The position numbers and the translations under genes are program-made. Below are positions 58,936-59,076 of a stretch of 59,076 nt of DNA, in pieces. This stretch comes from Bacteroidota bacterium. GTDB taxonomy: Bacteria > Bacteroidota > Bacteroidia > Flavobacteriales > Weeksellaceae. The DNA lies in contig JAHIQD010000013.1 in NCBI GenBank assembly GCA_018902795.1, forward strand, positions 1 through 59,076. Reading direction: 5' to 3'. Below the pieces are notes generated by a model that saw only the letters and a list, made by a program, of their open reading frames with translations, was not told the origin of the DNA and did not search any database. Within the stretch, counting starts at the first letter, position 1. Every line of letters starts with the position of its first letter.

Positions 58936-59076
58936 GACACTATCCCGAAAAGTGTGTAAGTTAAAAAGTTGAGGCTTGGATTTTATAATCTGAGCCTTTC
59001 TTCAAAAATAAGCATAAATTGGTTCAGAACAATCCCCCAGTTTTGAATGGGCATCGTCCATTTCTTAGTTGCTTCT
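58936..59076 (-). mobile_element. IS256-family insertion sequence, right end (continues past the window)
   Basis: The terminal sequence GACACTATCCCGAAAAGTGT beginning at 58936 looks like the inverted-repeat end of IS256-group elements. The transposase C-terminus follows on the minus strand. The other end is outside the window, so the target duplication cannot be checked. Confidence 0.75.
58983..59076 (-). CDS. IS256-family (mutator-type) transposase, C-terminal fragment
   Basis: Only the last 30 codons are inside the window. They read KKWTMPIQNWGIVLNQ, then a final helix FMLIFEERLRL before TAA at 58983-58985. This KWTMPIxNWG tail is typical of IS256 transposases, whose DDE core would lie to the right. 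It is truncated by the window edge and not by mutation, as far as can be seen. Confidence 0.8.
   Translation of the reverse strand, partial: EATKKWTMPIQNWGIVLNQFMLIFEERLRL

Overview
The window looks like a chromosomal segment of a flavobacterium of the Chryseobacterium/Kaistella group (Weeksellaceae). The reasons are AT-rich DNA, genes that start without a Shine-Dalgarno sequence, Bacteroidetes-type promoters (a -33 TTTG-like box and a -7 TAnnTTTG box), Bacteroidetes-type lipoprotein and outer-membrane proteins, a mevalonate-pathway HMG-CoA reductase, the short flavobacterial arginine decarboxylase, and the gene order rnc / IPExxxVDY protein / pyk. This is inferred from gene content; no 16S gene is present.

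Layout. Positions 1-2790 are accessory: a small HTH-like protein beside an exact 22-bp tandem array of imperfect palindromes, a lipoprotein-like gene whose signal peptide is split by a homopolymer frameshift, and a ParE/RelE-type toxin-antitoxin pair, separated by near-identical hairpin terminators. From 2792 to 15069 nearly everything is on the minus strand: malic enzyme, a BadF-type sugar kinase, the Nfu and Mrp iron-sulfur proteins, a branched-chain amino acid carrier, a dicarboxylate/glutamate symporter, a large outer-membrane barrel, two BON-domain proteins and AlkB. Positions 15132-31205 hold a CocE-type hydrolase, the arginine-to-putrescine pair speA/speB, a cobalamin adenosyltransferase overlapping thiamine pyrophosphokinase, an ECF sigma factor with a partner membrane protein, a ribokinase-like gene, valS, PPK2, the RNase P RNA (minus strand) and an MscS channel. 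Positions 31370-41789 hold sucC, a compact five-gene operon led by HMG-CoA reductase, an ABC-F protein, an exported EEP phosphatase and clpB. Three copies of a hairpin/micro-ORF element lie between the last two.

Positions 42139-45453 carry a shortened phenylacetate block (paaE, an unknown 85-residue protein, paaA) that runs straight into a formimidoylglutamase gene; paaB, paaC and paaD are absent. Positions 45695-49867 are the operon acpP-fabF-rnc-IPExxxVDY-pyk. A second tandem array, 13 units of exactly 21 bp, lies between pyk and groEL. After groES/groEL and a DegP/HtrA protease come two guanidino-group hydrolases (an arginine-deiminase-like protein and CtlX) either side of a GH3 beta-glucosidase. 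The window ends inside an IS256-family element inserted just after ctlX.

Metabolically the window is weighted to nitrogen-rich compounds: arginine decarboxylase, agmatinase, formimidoylglutamase, CtlX, the deiminase-like protein, and amino acid and dicarboxylate carriers. Protein quality control (ClpB, GroESL, DegP) is the second theme. The best candidates for something undescribed are the two 21/22-bp palindromic arrays, one of them beside a small HTH-like gene, and the triplicated hairpin/micro-ORF element downstream of clpB.
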